Assembly: GCA_018814745.1 (NCBI GenBank) | Contig: JAHIZC010000217.1 | Location: 1-21,175 of the forward strand | DNA: 21,175 nt | Origin: Candidatus Omnitrophota bacterium | GTDB taxonomy: Bacteria; Omnitrophota; Gorgyraeia; Gygaellales; Profunditerraquicolaceae | Reading direction: 5' to 3' | Part shown: one piece after another, positions 1 through 6,045 of the stretch | Numbering within the stretch: position 1 is the first letter of the stretch | Layout: each line of letters opens with the position of its first letter | Translations under genes and position numbers: made by a program | The notes under the pieces: generated by a model | What the model was told of the DNA's origin: nothing | The model's database searches: none | The model's input: the letters and a program-made list of their open reading frames with translations, nothing else

Positions 1-82
1 GATGAATCCCGCACTTCCTAATAAATTCATTATAATAAAAAGAAAAGCTAAATTATGAATATGAAAGGAAGTGCGGGATGAA
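1..82 (+). repeat. Small palindromic element, copy 1, covering the accB start
   Basis: Perfect 13-bp inverted repeat: left arm tcccgcacttcct (7-19), right arm aggaagtgcggga (66-78), 46-nt A/T-rich loop. The right arm contains the likely Shine-Dalgarno of accB (ggaag, 67-71) and the A of its ATG, so pairing in mRNA would hide the ribosome site. The left edge gatgaa (1-6) contains a TGA that may be the stop of an upstream gene outside the window, by analogy with copy 2 at 9615-9703. A TATAAT-like hexamer lies in the loop (31-36) without a convincing -35. Seen directly: the repeat and its overlap with the start. Inferred: a dispersed family and any regulatory role. The element may begin before base 1. 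Confidence 0.8.
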
Positions 83-542
83 CCTAAAAGAAATTAAAGA
101 GATGATTAATTTAATGAATGAGAACGGGCTTCAGGAATTAGAAATAGAGAAAGATGGCATGCGCATTAAATTAAGGAAATCTCAAGGTGAGCAGAGGACA
201 CTGAACGGGCCGATTATAGTGGAAAAACAGGCTTTATCCGATTCACCCGGGCAGCATTCAACGGGATCAGCCAATAAAAGTAAAAGCCAAACGGATGAGA
301 ATTCAATTGAAATCAAAGCTCCAATGGTAGGGACTTTTTACAGAGCACCTACTCCGGAAGCACCCCCGTACGCAGAAGTGGGGCAAATTGTAGAAGTCGG
401 CCAGGTAATCTGTATCATAGAAGCAATGAAATTAATGAATGAGATCAAATCAGAGATCAGGGGCAAGATAATAGAGGTCCTCATCGACAATACCGAGCCT
501 GTCGAGTTTGGCCAGGCAATGTTCATTGTCGAACCTAAGTGA
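78..542 (+). CDS. accB: Biotin carboxyl carrier protein of acetyl-CoA carboxylase (AccB)
   Basis: Carries the biotin that AccC carboxylates and from which the carboxyltransferase moves CO2 to acetyl-CoA, the first step of fatty-acid synthesis. The 154-residue length is usual for AccB. Layout: N-terminal helix (1-40), a Ser/Gln/Lys-rich linker (about 41-75), then the biotinyl domain (78-153) with EAMKLMNEI; K118 is the predicted biotinylated lysine. APMVGTFYRAP at the domain start is also typical. The start at 78 follows a ggaag site by 6 nt, both inside the right arm of a 13-bp inverted repeat. accC follows after a 187-nt palindromic element rather than the usual short gap. No carboxyltransferase genes (accA, accD) are in the window. 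Confidence 0.96.
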   Translation: MNLKEIKEMINLMNENGLQELEIEKDGMRIKLRKSQGEQRTLNGPIIVEKQALSDSPGQHSTGSANKSKSQTDENSIEIKAPMVGTFYRAPTPEAPPYAEVGQIVEVGQVICIIEAMKLMNEIKSEIRGKIIEVLIDNTEPVEFGQAMFIVEPK

Positions 543-727
543 AGCCTGAACTTATGGAGCGCCTGCCTGCCGGCAGGTAGGTGAGCGAACATAAGTTTAT
601 AGCTGAACTTACCCCGCCCTTTTGGCGGGCAGGAATTTAATAGTCAAATCCACCAAAAGGGCGGGGTTAAATTCGCGCAAATAACTTACGTTGCATTATA
701 TGCTGCCGTAAGTTATGCGCTCATTAA
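543..727. repeat. Composite three-hairpin palindromic element, copy A (between accB and accC)
   Basis: Fills the accB-accC gap. Hairpin 1: aacttatg (549-556) pairs with cataagtt (590-597); its loop holds an extra near-palindrome (562-581). Hairpin 2: accccgcccttttgg (611-625) pairs perfectly with ccaaaagggcggggt (653-667), 27-nt loop. Hairpin 3: ataacttacg (681-690) pairs with cgtaagttat (707-716), extended by gcgc/gcgc (675-678, 717-720) around a 2-nt bulge. Element ends in gctcattaa (719-727). The left arm of hairpin 2 can instead pair locally, cccgcc (613-618) with ggcggg (624-629). The same architecture recurs at 3048-3267. Hairpins are seen directly; whether this is a MITE-like mobile repeat, a structured RNA or both is unknown. 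No long T-run follows a stem, so it is not a standard terminator. Confidence 0.85.
562..581. repeat. GC-rich near-palindrome inserted in hairpin 1 of element A
   Basis: A 20-bp near-palindrome, cctgcctgccggcaggtagg, with one mismatched pair, sits inside the loop of hairpin 1. The matching loop in copy B (3066-3078) is only 13 nt and lacks it, while both copies keep gagcg and agcgaa on either side. This looks like one repeat inserted into another, or a loop expansion. Similar GC-rich palindromes are, as far as I recall, abundant in some candidate-phylum genomes; that needs a genome search. Confidence 0.7.
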
Positions 728-729
728 GC

Positions 730-2088
730 ATGTTTTCTAAAATATTAGTCGCTAACCGAGGCGAGATCGCCTTAAGAATCATCCGCGCCTGCCGCGAGCT
801 GGATATCCGAACCGTAGCGGTTTATTCTGAGGCAGATAGGGATTCCCTGCACGTCCGCTTTGCCGACGAGGCTATCTGTATCGGCCAAGCATCCAGCAGC
901 AATAGCTACTTAAACATTCCCGCAATCATCAGCACTGCCGAGATTACCGATGTTGAAGCAATACACCCCGGTTACGGCTTCTTAGCAGAAAATGCGCACT
1001 TTGCGGAAATCTGCGAATCCTGCCAGATAACTTTTATCGGCCCTACTCCGGAAAATATCAGATTAATGGGTGATAAGATGGCCGCCAGAACTACGATGAA
1101 AAAAGCGGGATTACCCATAGTCCCGGGGAGCACGACTATCGTAAAGAATAAAGAGGACGCACTCAAAACTTCTAAAGCAATCGGATACCCGGTAATCATT
1201 AAAGCAGCTGCCGGCGGCGGCGGGAAGGGTATGAGAATCTGCCATAACGATCTGACTTTAATTAATAATCTGATGACTGCCCGGGCAGAAGCAGAGAATA
1301 ATTTTGGCAACCCCGATGTTTATTTAGAAAAGTATATTGAAAAACCACGCCATATTGAAATACAGATTTTAGCGGATAAATACGGCCGAATGATCCATCT
1401 GGGAGAAAGGGATTGCAGCATACAAAGAAGACATCAGAAATTATTGGAAGAGGCACCGTCTTTCGCAGTGGATAATAAACTGCGAAAACGATTGGGTGAT
1501 TTAGCACTTAAGGGAGCCAAAACTGTAGGGTATGTTGGGGCCGGGACTATCGAATTCCTTCTCGATGAAAAACAGAATTTCTATTTTATGGAGATGAATA
1601 CGCGCGTCCAGGTTGAACATCCGGTAACCGAGATGGTCACCGGCATAGATATAATCAAAGAGCAAATCAGGATCGCTGCGGGAGAGAAACTTAAGATCCA
1701 GCAGGATCAGGTCCAGATAAAAGGCAGCGCATTAGAATGCCGTATAAACGCAGAGGACTTTGCGAATAATTTTATGCCTTCACCGGGTAAGATCGAAACA
1801 ATGATACTACCCGGAGGCAGAGGGGTGCGTTTAGATACGCATATATATCAAGGCTATGTAGTACCACCTCACTACGATTCACTTATAGCCAAGTTGATCA
1901 CCTATGGCAAGAACAGAAACGAAGCGATCAAAATAATGCGCCGGGCTTTAAATGAATTCCAGATCGAACCAATAAAGACTACGATCCCTTTTCATTTACA
2001 GTTGCTGCAAGATTCACGTTTCTTAAGAGGTGACATTTCAACTCATTTTGTCCAGGAAATGCTAGGTGAAGAAGAAAAGGAGGAGTGA
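730..2088 (+). CDS. accC: Biotin carboxylase subunit of acetyl-CoA carboxylase (AccC)
   Basis: ATP-dependent carboxylation of the biotin on AccB, using bicarbonate. From the chosen ATG the protein has 452 residues, normal for AccC. It opens with [17 protein letters not shown], the canonical biotin-carboxylase N-terminus. The ATP-grasp glycine loop [11 protein letters not shown] lies at about 159-169, and the metal/active-site segment [16 protein letters not shown] at 286-301; the C-terminal biotin carboxylase domain is complete. An in-frame ATG at 715 would add MRSLS but lies in the arm of hairpin 3 of the upstream palindromic element, so I prefer 730. No clear Shine-Dalgarno precedes 730. 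The stop (2086-2088) shares its A with the ATG of the Asp23-like gene, suggesting translational coupling. Confidence 0.97.
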   Translation: MFSKILVANRGEIALRIIRACRELDIRTVAVYSEADRDSLHVRFADEAICIGQASSSNSYLNIPAIISTAEITDVEAIHPGYGFLAENAHFAEICESCQITFIGPTPENIRLMGDKMAARTTMKKAGLPIVPGSTTIVKNKEDALKTSKAIGYPVIIKAAAGGGGKGMRICHNDLTLINNLMTARAEAENNFGNPDVYLEKYIEKPRHIEIQILADKYGRMIHLGERDCSIQRRHQKLLEEAPSFAVDNKLRKRLGDLALKGAKTVGYVGAGTIEFLLDEKQNFYFMEMNTRVQVEHPVTEMVTGIDIIKEQIRIAAGEKLKIQQDQVQIKGSALECRINAEDFANNFMPSPGKIETMILPGGRGVRLDTHIYQGYVVPPHYDSLIAKLITYGKNRNEAIKIMRRALNEFQIEPIKTTIPFHLQLLQDSRFLRGDISTHFVQEMLGEEEKEE

Positions 2089-2444
2089 TGCACGGGGAAG
2101 AATCTCGAAATGAACTCGGAACTATAAAGATTCATAAAAACGTTATCGCTTCAATTACCTCCCTGGCAGCTCAGGAGATCGACGGCGTAAATCGCGTAGG
2201 CGGTGATTTTAAAAGCGGCTTACTGAAATTAATTAACAGAAGACAGCATTGGGTAATCAAAGTAGAAATCAACAAAAACGAAGAGGTACACATAGAGGTA
2301 CCGATCGTCATAAAATACGGCTTTAATATTCCTGACGTAGCGAACAAAGTCCAAGAAAGTATACGTAACAGCCTGGAAAAGATGACAAATCTTTCGATAA
2401 AAGACATAGACGTAAATGTCCAAGGTATAGAAAGGGGGCAATAA
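2088..2444 (+). CDS. Asp23/Gls24 family protein
   Basis: A 118-residue DUF322 (Asp23/Gls24) protein. Features seen: N-terminal GTIKIHKNVIASITSLAAQEIDGV, then the alternating beta/helix pattern EVHIEVPIVIKYGFNIPDVANKVQESIRNSL and the closing IKDIDVNVQGI, all characteristic of the family. In Firmicutes, Asp23 is a membrane-associated protein anchored by AmaP and linked to envelope stress. Here the next gene encodes an AmaP-like protein, which supports the same pairing. The start is ATG 2088, 4 nt after AGGAGG (2078-2083); GTG at 2085 is too close to that site. The overlap with accC makes coupled expression likely. Asp23-family genes near acc genes are also common in Firmicutes as far as I recall, but the biochemical link is unclear. 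Confidence 0.9.
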   Translation: MHGEESRNELGTIKIHKNVIASITSLAAQEIDGVNRVGGDFKSGLLKLINRRQHWVIKVEINKNEEVHIEVPIVIKYGFNIPDVANKVQESIRNSLEKMTNLSIKDIDVNVQGIERGQ

Positions 2445-3047
2445 ATGAGAATTTTAGGTATATTTTTTTATGCTACCATAGTCGCATTAATCGGCATCAC
2501 TCTAATAATCTTTGCTTTGAATAGATTAAATCCTCAAGACATAACTGAAATTATGATCATTATGCAGGAGAGCCTCAGTTCAAGATTAATCATCGGCCTC
2601 TCAGGCGCCCTGCTGATCTTGATCAGTTTCTCGGTTGCTCAATTAATCTTGGGCAGATTTCAACGCGAGAAAACTATTGCTTTCAGCACTGCCTCCGGAG
2701 AAGTCACCATAGCGCTCTCTGCAGTTGAAGATCTAATCCGCAGGTTAGCTGGAATAATCCCGGAAATAAAAGAACTTCGGCCGAATGTCGTTGCTACAAA
2801 AAAAGGGATTCTGGTTGATATAAGAGTAGTCTTAAAGGCTGCGGCTAACATCCCTGAAATAACTTCCCGATTACAGGAAATAGCGAGATCCAAGATACAA
2901 GAGGTCCTGGGTATCGAAGAGCAGATCATAATCAGGATCCATGTTACTAAAATCATTTCCTTAGAGGATAGAAATCGCAAGAAAAAAGAAACAGGGAAAG
3001 ATGATGATGAACCCACGATACCATTTAGCGGTTATAGCAGGACATAA
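2445..3047 (+). CDS. amaP: AmaP-like membrane anchor (alkaline shock response membrane protein)
   Basis: A 200-residue protein with two N-terminal transmembrane segments (about 5-25 and 48-70) joined by a short loop, then a soluble domain whose pattern, SGEVTIALSAVEDLIRRLA followed by a beta-strand GILVDIRVVL and a helix, resembles an Asp23-type fold. The C-terminus is Lys/Asp/Glu-rich. This matches AmaP, which recruits Asp23 to the membrane in Staphylococcus. The ATG directly abuts the stop of the Asp23-like gene. Family assignment rests on topology, sequence pattern and neighbour rather than on catalytic residues. The function in a diderm is not established. Confidence 0.82.
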   Translation: MRILGIFFYATIVALIGITLIIFALNRLNPQDITEIMIIMQESLSSRLIIGLSGALLILISFSVAQLILGRFQREKTIAFSTASGEVTIALSAVEDLIRRLAGIIPEIKELRPNVVATKKGILVDIRVVLKAAANIPEITSRLQEIARSKIQEVLGIEEQIIIRIHVTKIISLEDRNRKKKETGKDDDEPTIPFSGYSRT

Positions 3048-3267
3048 GTGAGACTACAACTTATGGAGCGATAGCGAACATAAGTTGTAAAGTCGAACTT
3101 ACCCCCCACCACTTTTTGTAACAGAAGTCGAGTTTATCAAAAAGGTGTGGCGAGGATAGTAATACCTAGGGTTCTATATCAAGCATATTTTCAAAAAGTG
3201 GTGGGGGGTTTAATTCGCGCATATAACTTACGTTCACTAGCGTTCCGTAAGTTATGCGCTCATTAAA
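3048..3267. repeat. Composite three-hairpin palindromic element, copy B (upstream of phosphofructokinase)
   Basis: Same architecture as 543-727. Hairpin 1: tacaacttatg (3055-3065) with cataagttgta (3079-3089), 11 bp perfect, 13-nt loop. Hairpin 2: accccccaccactttttg (3101-3118) with caaaaagtggtggggggt (3192-3209), 18 bp perfect, 73-nt loop. Hairpin 3: ataacttacg (3223-3232) with cgtaagttat (3246-3255), extended by gcgc/gcgc around a 2-nt bulge, then gctcattaa. Inside the hairpin 2 loop, 3138-3150 is a degenerate copy (11 of 13) of the start of the right arm. The left module and the reverse complement of the right module match at about 31 of 45 positions, so the ends are inverted relatives of each other. 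No transposase or ORF is inside. Nature unknown: MITE-like repeat or structured RNA. Confidence 0.85.
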
Positions 3268-3281
3268 GGAGGAACTGAATT

Positions 3282-4313
3282 ATGGCAAGAGTCGGAATAC
3301 TTACTGGCGGAGGAGATTGCCCGGGATTAAACCCTGTGATCCGTGCAGTATTCAGAAAAGGTTTTCAAGATGGACATGAAATCATAGGGATCCGCAACGG
3401 CTGGAAAGGCCTTATTGAAAAGGATACTTTTAAATTAGATTTCAGCGCAGTTTCAGGAATCCTTCATAAAGGCGGAACTATTCTCGGCACGAGCAGGACA
3501 AACCCCTATAAAAAAGAGGGAGATCTGCAAAAGGTAAAAGATAACCTCAAGGCACTAAAATTAGACGCTTTGATCGCCGTAGGAGGAGAAGATACCCTGG
3601 GCGTAGCATCAAAATTATCCAAAGAGGGAATTGCCAACATCGTAGGAGTACCTAAAACAATAGATAACGATTTATCGTGCACTGATTATACATTCGGGTT
3701 TGATACCGCGATAAACACGGCCATGGAGTGTATTGACAGGCTGCATAGTACGGCGGAGAGCCATCATAGAATCATGGTTGTCGAAGTTATGGGCAGGCAC
3801 GCCGGTTGGATAGCCTTAGAAGCAGGAATGGCAGGAGGAGCGGACATTATTTTGATTCCTGAATATCCTATAGATATGGAAGAGGTCTGCAGCTTACTTA
3901 AGAAAAGACACAACCGAGGAAAAACATTCAGTATAGTAGTCGTTGCAGAAGGGGCTAAATTCAAAGAAGGAACAATGGTTACCCAGGAAGAGAAATTAGA
4001 TGCATTCGGCCACATTAGGCTGGGGGGAATCGGTGAAAAGTTAGCCAAAGAGATAGAGGAGAGAACCGGCTATGAGACAAGGGTCAGCGTCCTGGGATAT
4101 ATCCAAAGAGGTGGTTCGCCAACCGCTTTTGATAGAATCCTGGGAACTAGATTCGGCGTAAAGGCAATCGAGCTTGTAAGTGCTAAAAAATTTGGTAAGA
4201 TGGTTGCGCTTTCAGGCAACAAGATCGTAGAAGTACCCTTGGAGGAAGCAGTAAAAGAACTGAAAACGGTAGATCAAGAATTTTACCAGATTGCCAAGGT
4301 GTTTTTTGGATAA
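3282..4313 (+). CDS. pfp: Pyrophosphate-dependent 6-phosphofructokinase
   Basis: Interconverts fructose 6-phosphate and fructose 1,6-bisphosphate. The 343 residues form a full PFKA fold: N-terminal GILTGGGDCPGLN (5-17), GGEDT (101-105), PKTIDND (124-130, catalytic Asp128) and MGRHAGWIA (170-178). In ATP-dependent enzymes the corresponding positions are Gly and Gly (GGDGS, PGTIDND). Here they are Asp104 and Lys125, the pair known to mark pyrophosphate use, so the reaction is probably PPi-linked and reversible, useful in both glycolysis and gluconeogenesis. GGED instead of GGDD suggests the group III or mixed-substrate clade. A strong AGGAGG (3267-3272) lies 9 nt before the ATG. gmhA, whose substrate is also a sugar phosphate, follows 18 nt downstream. 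Confidence 0.93.
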   Translation: MARVGILTGGGDCPGLNPVIRAVFRKGFQDGHEIIGIRNGWKGLIEKDTFKLDFSAVSGILHKGGTILGTSRTNPYKKEGDLQKVKDNLKALKLDALIAVGGEDTLGVASKLSKEGIANIVGVPKTIDNDLSCTDYTFGFDTAINTAMECIDRLHSTAESHHRIMVVEVMGRHAGWIALEAGMAGGADIILIPEYPIDMEEVCSLLKKRHNRGKTFSIVVVAEGAKFKEGTMVTQEEKLDAFGHIRLGGIGEKLAKEIEERTGYETRVSVLGYIQRGGSPTAFDRILGTRFGVKAIELVSAKKFGKMVALSGNKIVEVPLEEAVKELKTVDQEFYQIAKVFFG

Positions 4314-4331
4314 GAAACGGAGCGCTGAAAG

Positions 4332-4898
4332 ATGAGAGAAAAAATAAAAGATTTACTATTACAAAGCATTCAGATCAAGGAAGATTTAATACGCACTAAG
4401 TTAACCGAGATCGTAGGGATTACCGAACTGGTAATCAGCTCCCTAAAGAAAAAAGGTAAAGTAATTTTATTCGGCAACGGCGGCTCTGCGGCTGACAGTC
4501 AGCACATCGCAGCTGAGCTGGTGGGAAGATTTAAAAAAGACAGGTATGCGATGCCGGCAATCGCATTGACAACTAATACATCTATCTTAACTTCATTGGC
4601 AAATGATTATGGGTATGAAATCGTCTTTTCCAAACAGATAGAGGCAATGGGCGAAAAAAATGACATTGCAATCGGAATCTCTACCAGCGGTAAGGCGCAA
4701 AATGTAATCAACGGGATCAAGCAGGCAAAGAAGATGAATATTAAAACAGTAGCCCTCACCGGCGGCGACGGGGGAGAATTATTAAAAATAGCCGATGTAA
4801 CCTTAATGGTCCCCTCTACTATAACTGCCAGGATCCAGGAAGCACATATAACCATAGGCCATATCGTATGCGAATTAGTGGAGAATGAGCTTTGTTAA
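4332..4898 (+). CDS. gmhA: D-sedoheptulose 7-phosphate isomerase (GmhA)
   Basis: First step of ADP-heptose synthesis for the LPS inner core, converting sedoheptulose 7-phosphate to glycero-manno-heptose 7-phosphate in the cytoplasm. The 188-residue SIS-domain protein shows GNGGSAADSQH (48-58), AIALTTNTSILTSLAND (76-92), STSG (117-120) and ARIQEAHI (166-173), where His172 and Glu170 are the expected catalytic-site residues. Those motifs and the length separate it from generic SIS proteins such as DiaA, though DiaA-like function cannot be excluded entirely. The adjacent rfaE2 gene, which overlaps by 7 nt, is in the same pathway and supports the call. A ggag site (4319-4322) lies 9 nt before the ATG. 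Confidence 0.92.
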   Translation: MREKIKDLLLQSIQIKEDLIRTKLTEIVGITELVISSLKKKGKVILFGNGGSAADSQHIAAELVGRFKKDRYAMPAIALTTNTSILTSLANDYGYEIVFSKQIEAMGEKNDIAIGISTSGKAQNVINGIKQAKKMNIKTVALTGGDGGELLKIADVTLMVPSTITARIQEAHITIGHIVCELVENELC

Positions 4899-5368
4899 AG
4901 AATAAGATCAAAACCTTATCGGAACTTAAAAGAATAAAAAATAAATTAAAAAGAAAAAAATTCGTCTTTACAAACGGCTGCTTTGATTTATTGCATTTTG
5001 GACACGTAAAATACCTGGAAGAGGCAAAAAGAAAAGGCGATCTTTTAGTTGTTGCGATAAACAGTGACAGCTCTGTAAGAAAGATAAAAAGCAAAGGAAG
5101 ACCGATCACAGGAGAAAAGGATAGACTGGGGGTAATCGCTGCATTAGAAAGTGTAGATTATGTCATAAAATTTAATCAGAGCACCCCCTTAGAAGCAATA
5201 AAGAATCTTAAACCTGATATTCTGGTGAAAGGCGCAGATTGGAATCAGGATAGTATTGTCGGTGCTGATTTTGTCAGGAGTATCGGCGGAAGAATCTGTA
5301 GAATAAAGCTGCTAAAGGGCCGCTCGACTACTAAAATAATCAAGAAAATCGGCAAAATCAGAGATTGA
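4892..5368 (+). CDS. rfaE2: D-glycero-beta-D-manno-heptose 1-phosphate adenylyltransferase (RfaE2/HldE C-domain)
   Basis: Stand-alone nucleotidyltransferase corresponding to the C-terminal half of HldE; it activates heptose 1-phosphate with ATP to give ADP-heptose. Seen: FTNGCFDLLHFGHVKYLEEA (26-45), with the HxGH nucleotide-binding signature at H35/H38, then VAINSDSSVRKIKSKGRPI, VKGADW and KGRSTTKII, all typical of RfaE2. Length 158 residues is normal. The only plausible start is TTG at 4892, inside the end of gmhA, so translation is probably coupled. The kinase half (HldE N-domain or HldA) and the phosphatase GmhB are not in this window. Confidence 0.93.
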   Translation: MLKNKIKTLSELKRIKNKLKRKKFVFTNGCFDLLHFGHVKYLEEAKRKGDLLVVAINSDSSVRKIKSKGRPITGEKDRLGVIAALESVDYVIKFNQSTPLEAIKNLKPDILVKGADWNQDSIVGADFVRSIGGRICRIKLLKGRSTTKIIKKIGKIRD

Positions 5369-6021
5369 TCAAGAAAATTTCCTTAAGAAAACTCCTGAAT
5401 AAATCACAGCTCTACCTGATTATAGATAAAAAGATACTGGGACAGAGAGCTATAACTGATATCGCCAGGCGAATAAAAAGTTCTACTATTGACATGGTCC
5501 AACTCCGGGATAAAATATCAACGAAAGCGGATATTCTAAAGAGTGCTTTTAGTTTAAAGAAAGTTTTATCGAATACCGATAAAATATTAATCATAAACGA
5601 TTATCTTGACGTAGCAAAAATCATCGGCGCAGATGGTGTTCACCTCGGGCAAAACGATATCCCGGTAAAAATAGCAAGGAAGTTATTAGGTAGAAAGAAA
5701 ATCATCGGGATTAGCTGTCATAACTTGAAGCAGGCTCTTCAAGCAGAAAAACAAGGAGCTGATTATATAGGCATAGGGCCAATTTACCCTACTCCCCTAA
5801 AACCCAATATCACCAAAACAATAAACCCCGGTTTAATTAAAACTCTAAAAAGAAAAGTAAAGATACCTTTCTTTGCCATTGGGGGAATCGGTTTAAAGAA
5901 TATAAAAGAGGTATCGGCTTCAGGCATCAGCAGAGTAGCGCTATGCAGAGGAATTTTAAATGCAAAGAATATTATTAAAACAACAAAAGCTATCAGCTCT
6001 CAGCTATCTGCCCTCAGCTGA
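5365..6021 (+). CDS. thiE: Thiamine-phosphate synthase (ThiE)
   Basis: Joins HMP pyrophosphate and thiazole phosphate to make thiamine monophosphate. The 218-residue TIM barrel shows VQLRDK (45-50), LIINDY (75-80), GADGVHLGQND (88-98), GPIYPTPLKP (138-147) and FFAIGGI, the ordered ThiE motifs. TPTKP, usual in the diphosphate loop, appears here as TPLKP. The start is TTG at 5365, overlapping the rfaE2 stop (TTGA). The last residues, from about 209, are encoded by a degenerate 7-bp tandem repeat that also supplies the TGA stop, so the original C-terminus may have been shorter or different. thiC follows 24 nt downstream; it makes the HMP phosphate precursor, so the two act in one pathway. Confidence 0.93.
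   Translation: MIKKISLRKLLNKSQLYLIIDKKILGQRAITDIARRIKSSTIDMVQLRDKISTKADILKSAFSLKKVLSNTDKILIINDYLDVAKIIGADGVHLGQNDIPVKIARKLLGRKKIIGISCHNLKQALQAEKQGADYIGIGPIYPTPLKPNITKTINPGLIKTLKRKVKIPFFAIGGIGLKNIKEVSASGISRVALCRGILNAKNIIKTTKAISSQLSALS
5988..6021 (+). repeat. Degenerate 7-bp tandem repeat at the thiE 3' end
   Basis: About five units of an agctatc-type heptamer (agctatc, agctctc, agctatc, tgccctc, agctga). It codes for the Ser/Leu/Ala-rich last residues of ThiE and includes the stop. Seven bases is not a multiple of three, so copy-number change would alter the C-terminal frame. Confidence 0.7.
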
Positions 6022-6045
6022 AAAGCAAAGGCTAGAAGCAAAAAG

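Noticed and set aside
611..667. Long GC-rich stem as a rho-independent terminator after accB
   Set aside because: No T-run follows the right arm on either strand, the loop is long, and the stem is one part of a larger repeated element.
715..729. ATG 715 as the accC start
   Set aside because: It lies in the arm of hairpin 3 of the palindromic element and adds five residues not seen in biotin carboxylases; ATG 730 gives the canonical N-terminus.
3101..3209. 18-bp perfect stem as a terminator after the AmaP-like gene
   Set aside because: The loop is 73 nt and only three T residues follow the stem before AATTC. Termination is possible but not supported.
6022..6045. TPP riboswitch before thiC
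   Set aside because: The gap is 24 nt, far too short, and no TPP core motif is visible there or before thiE.
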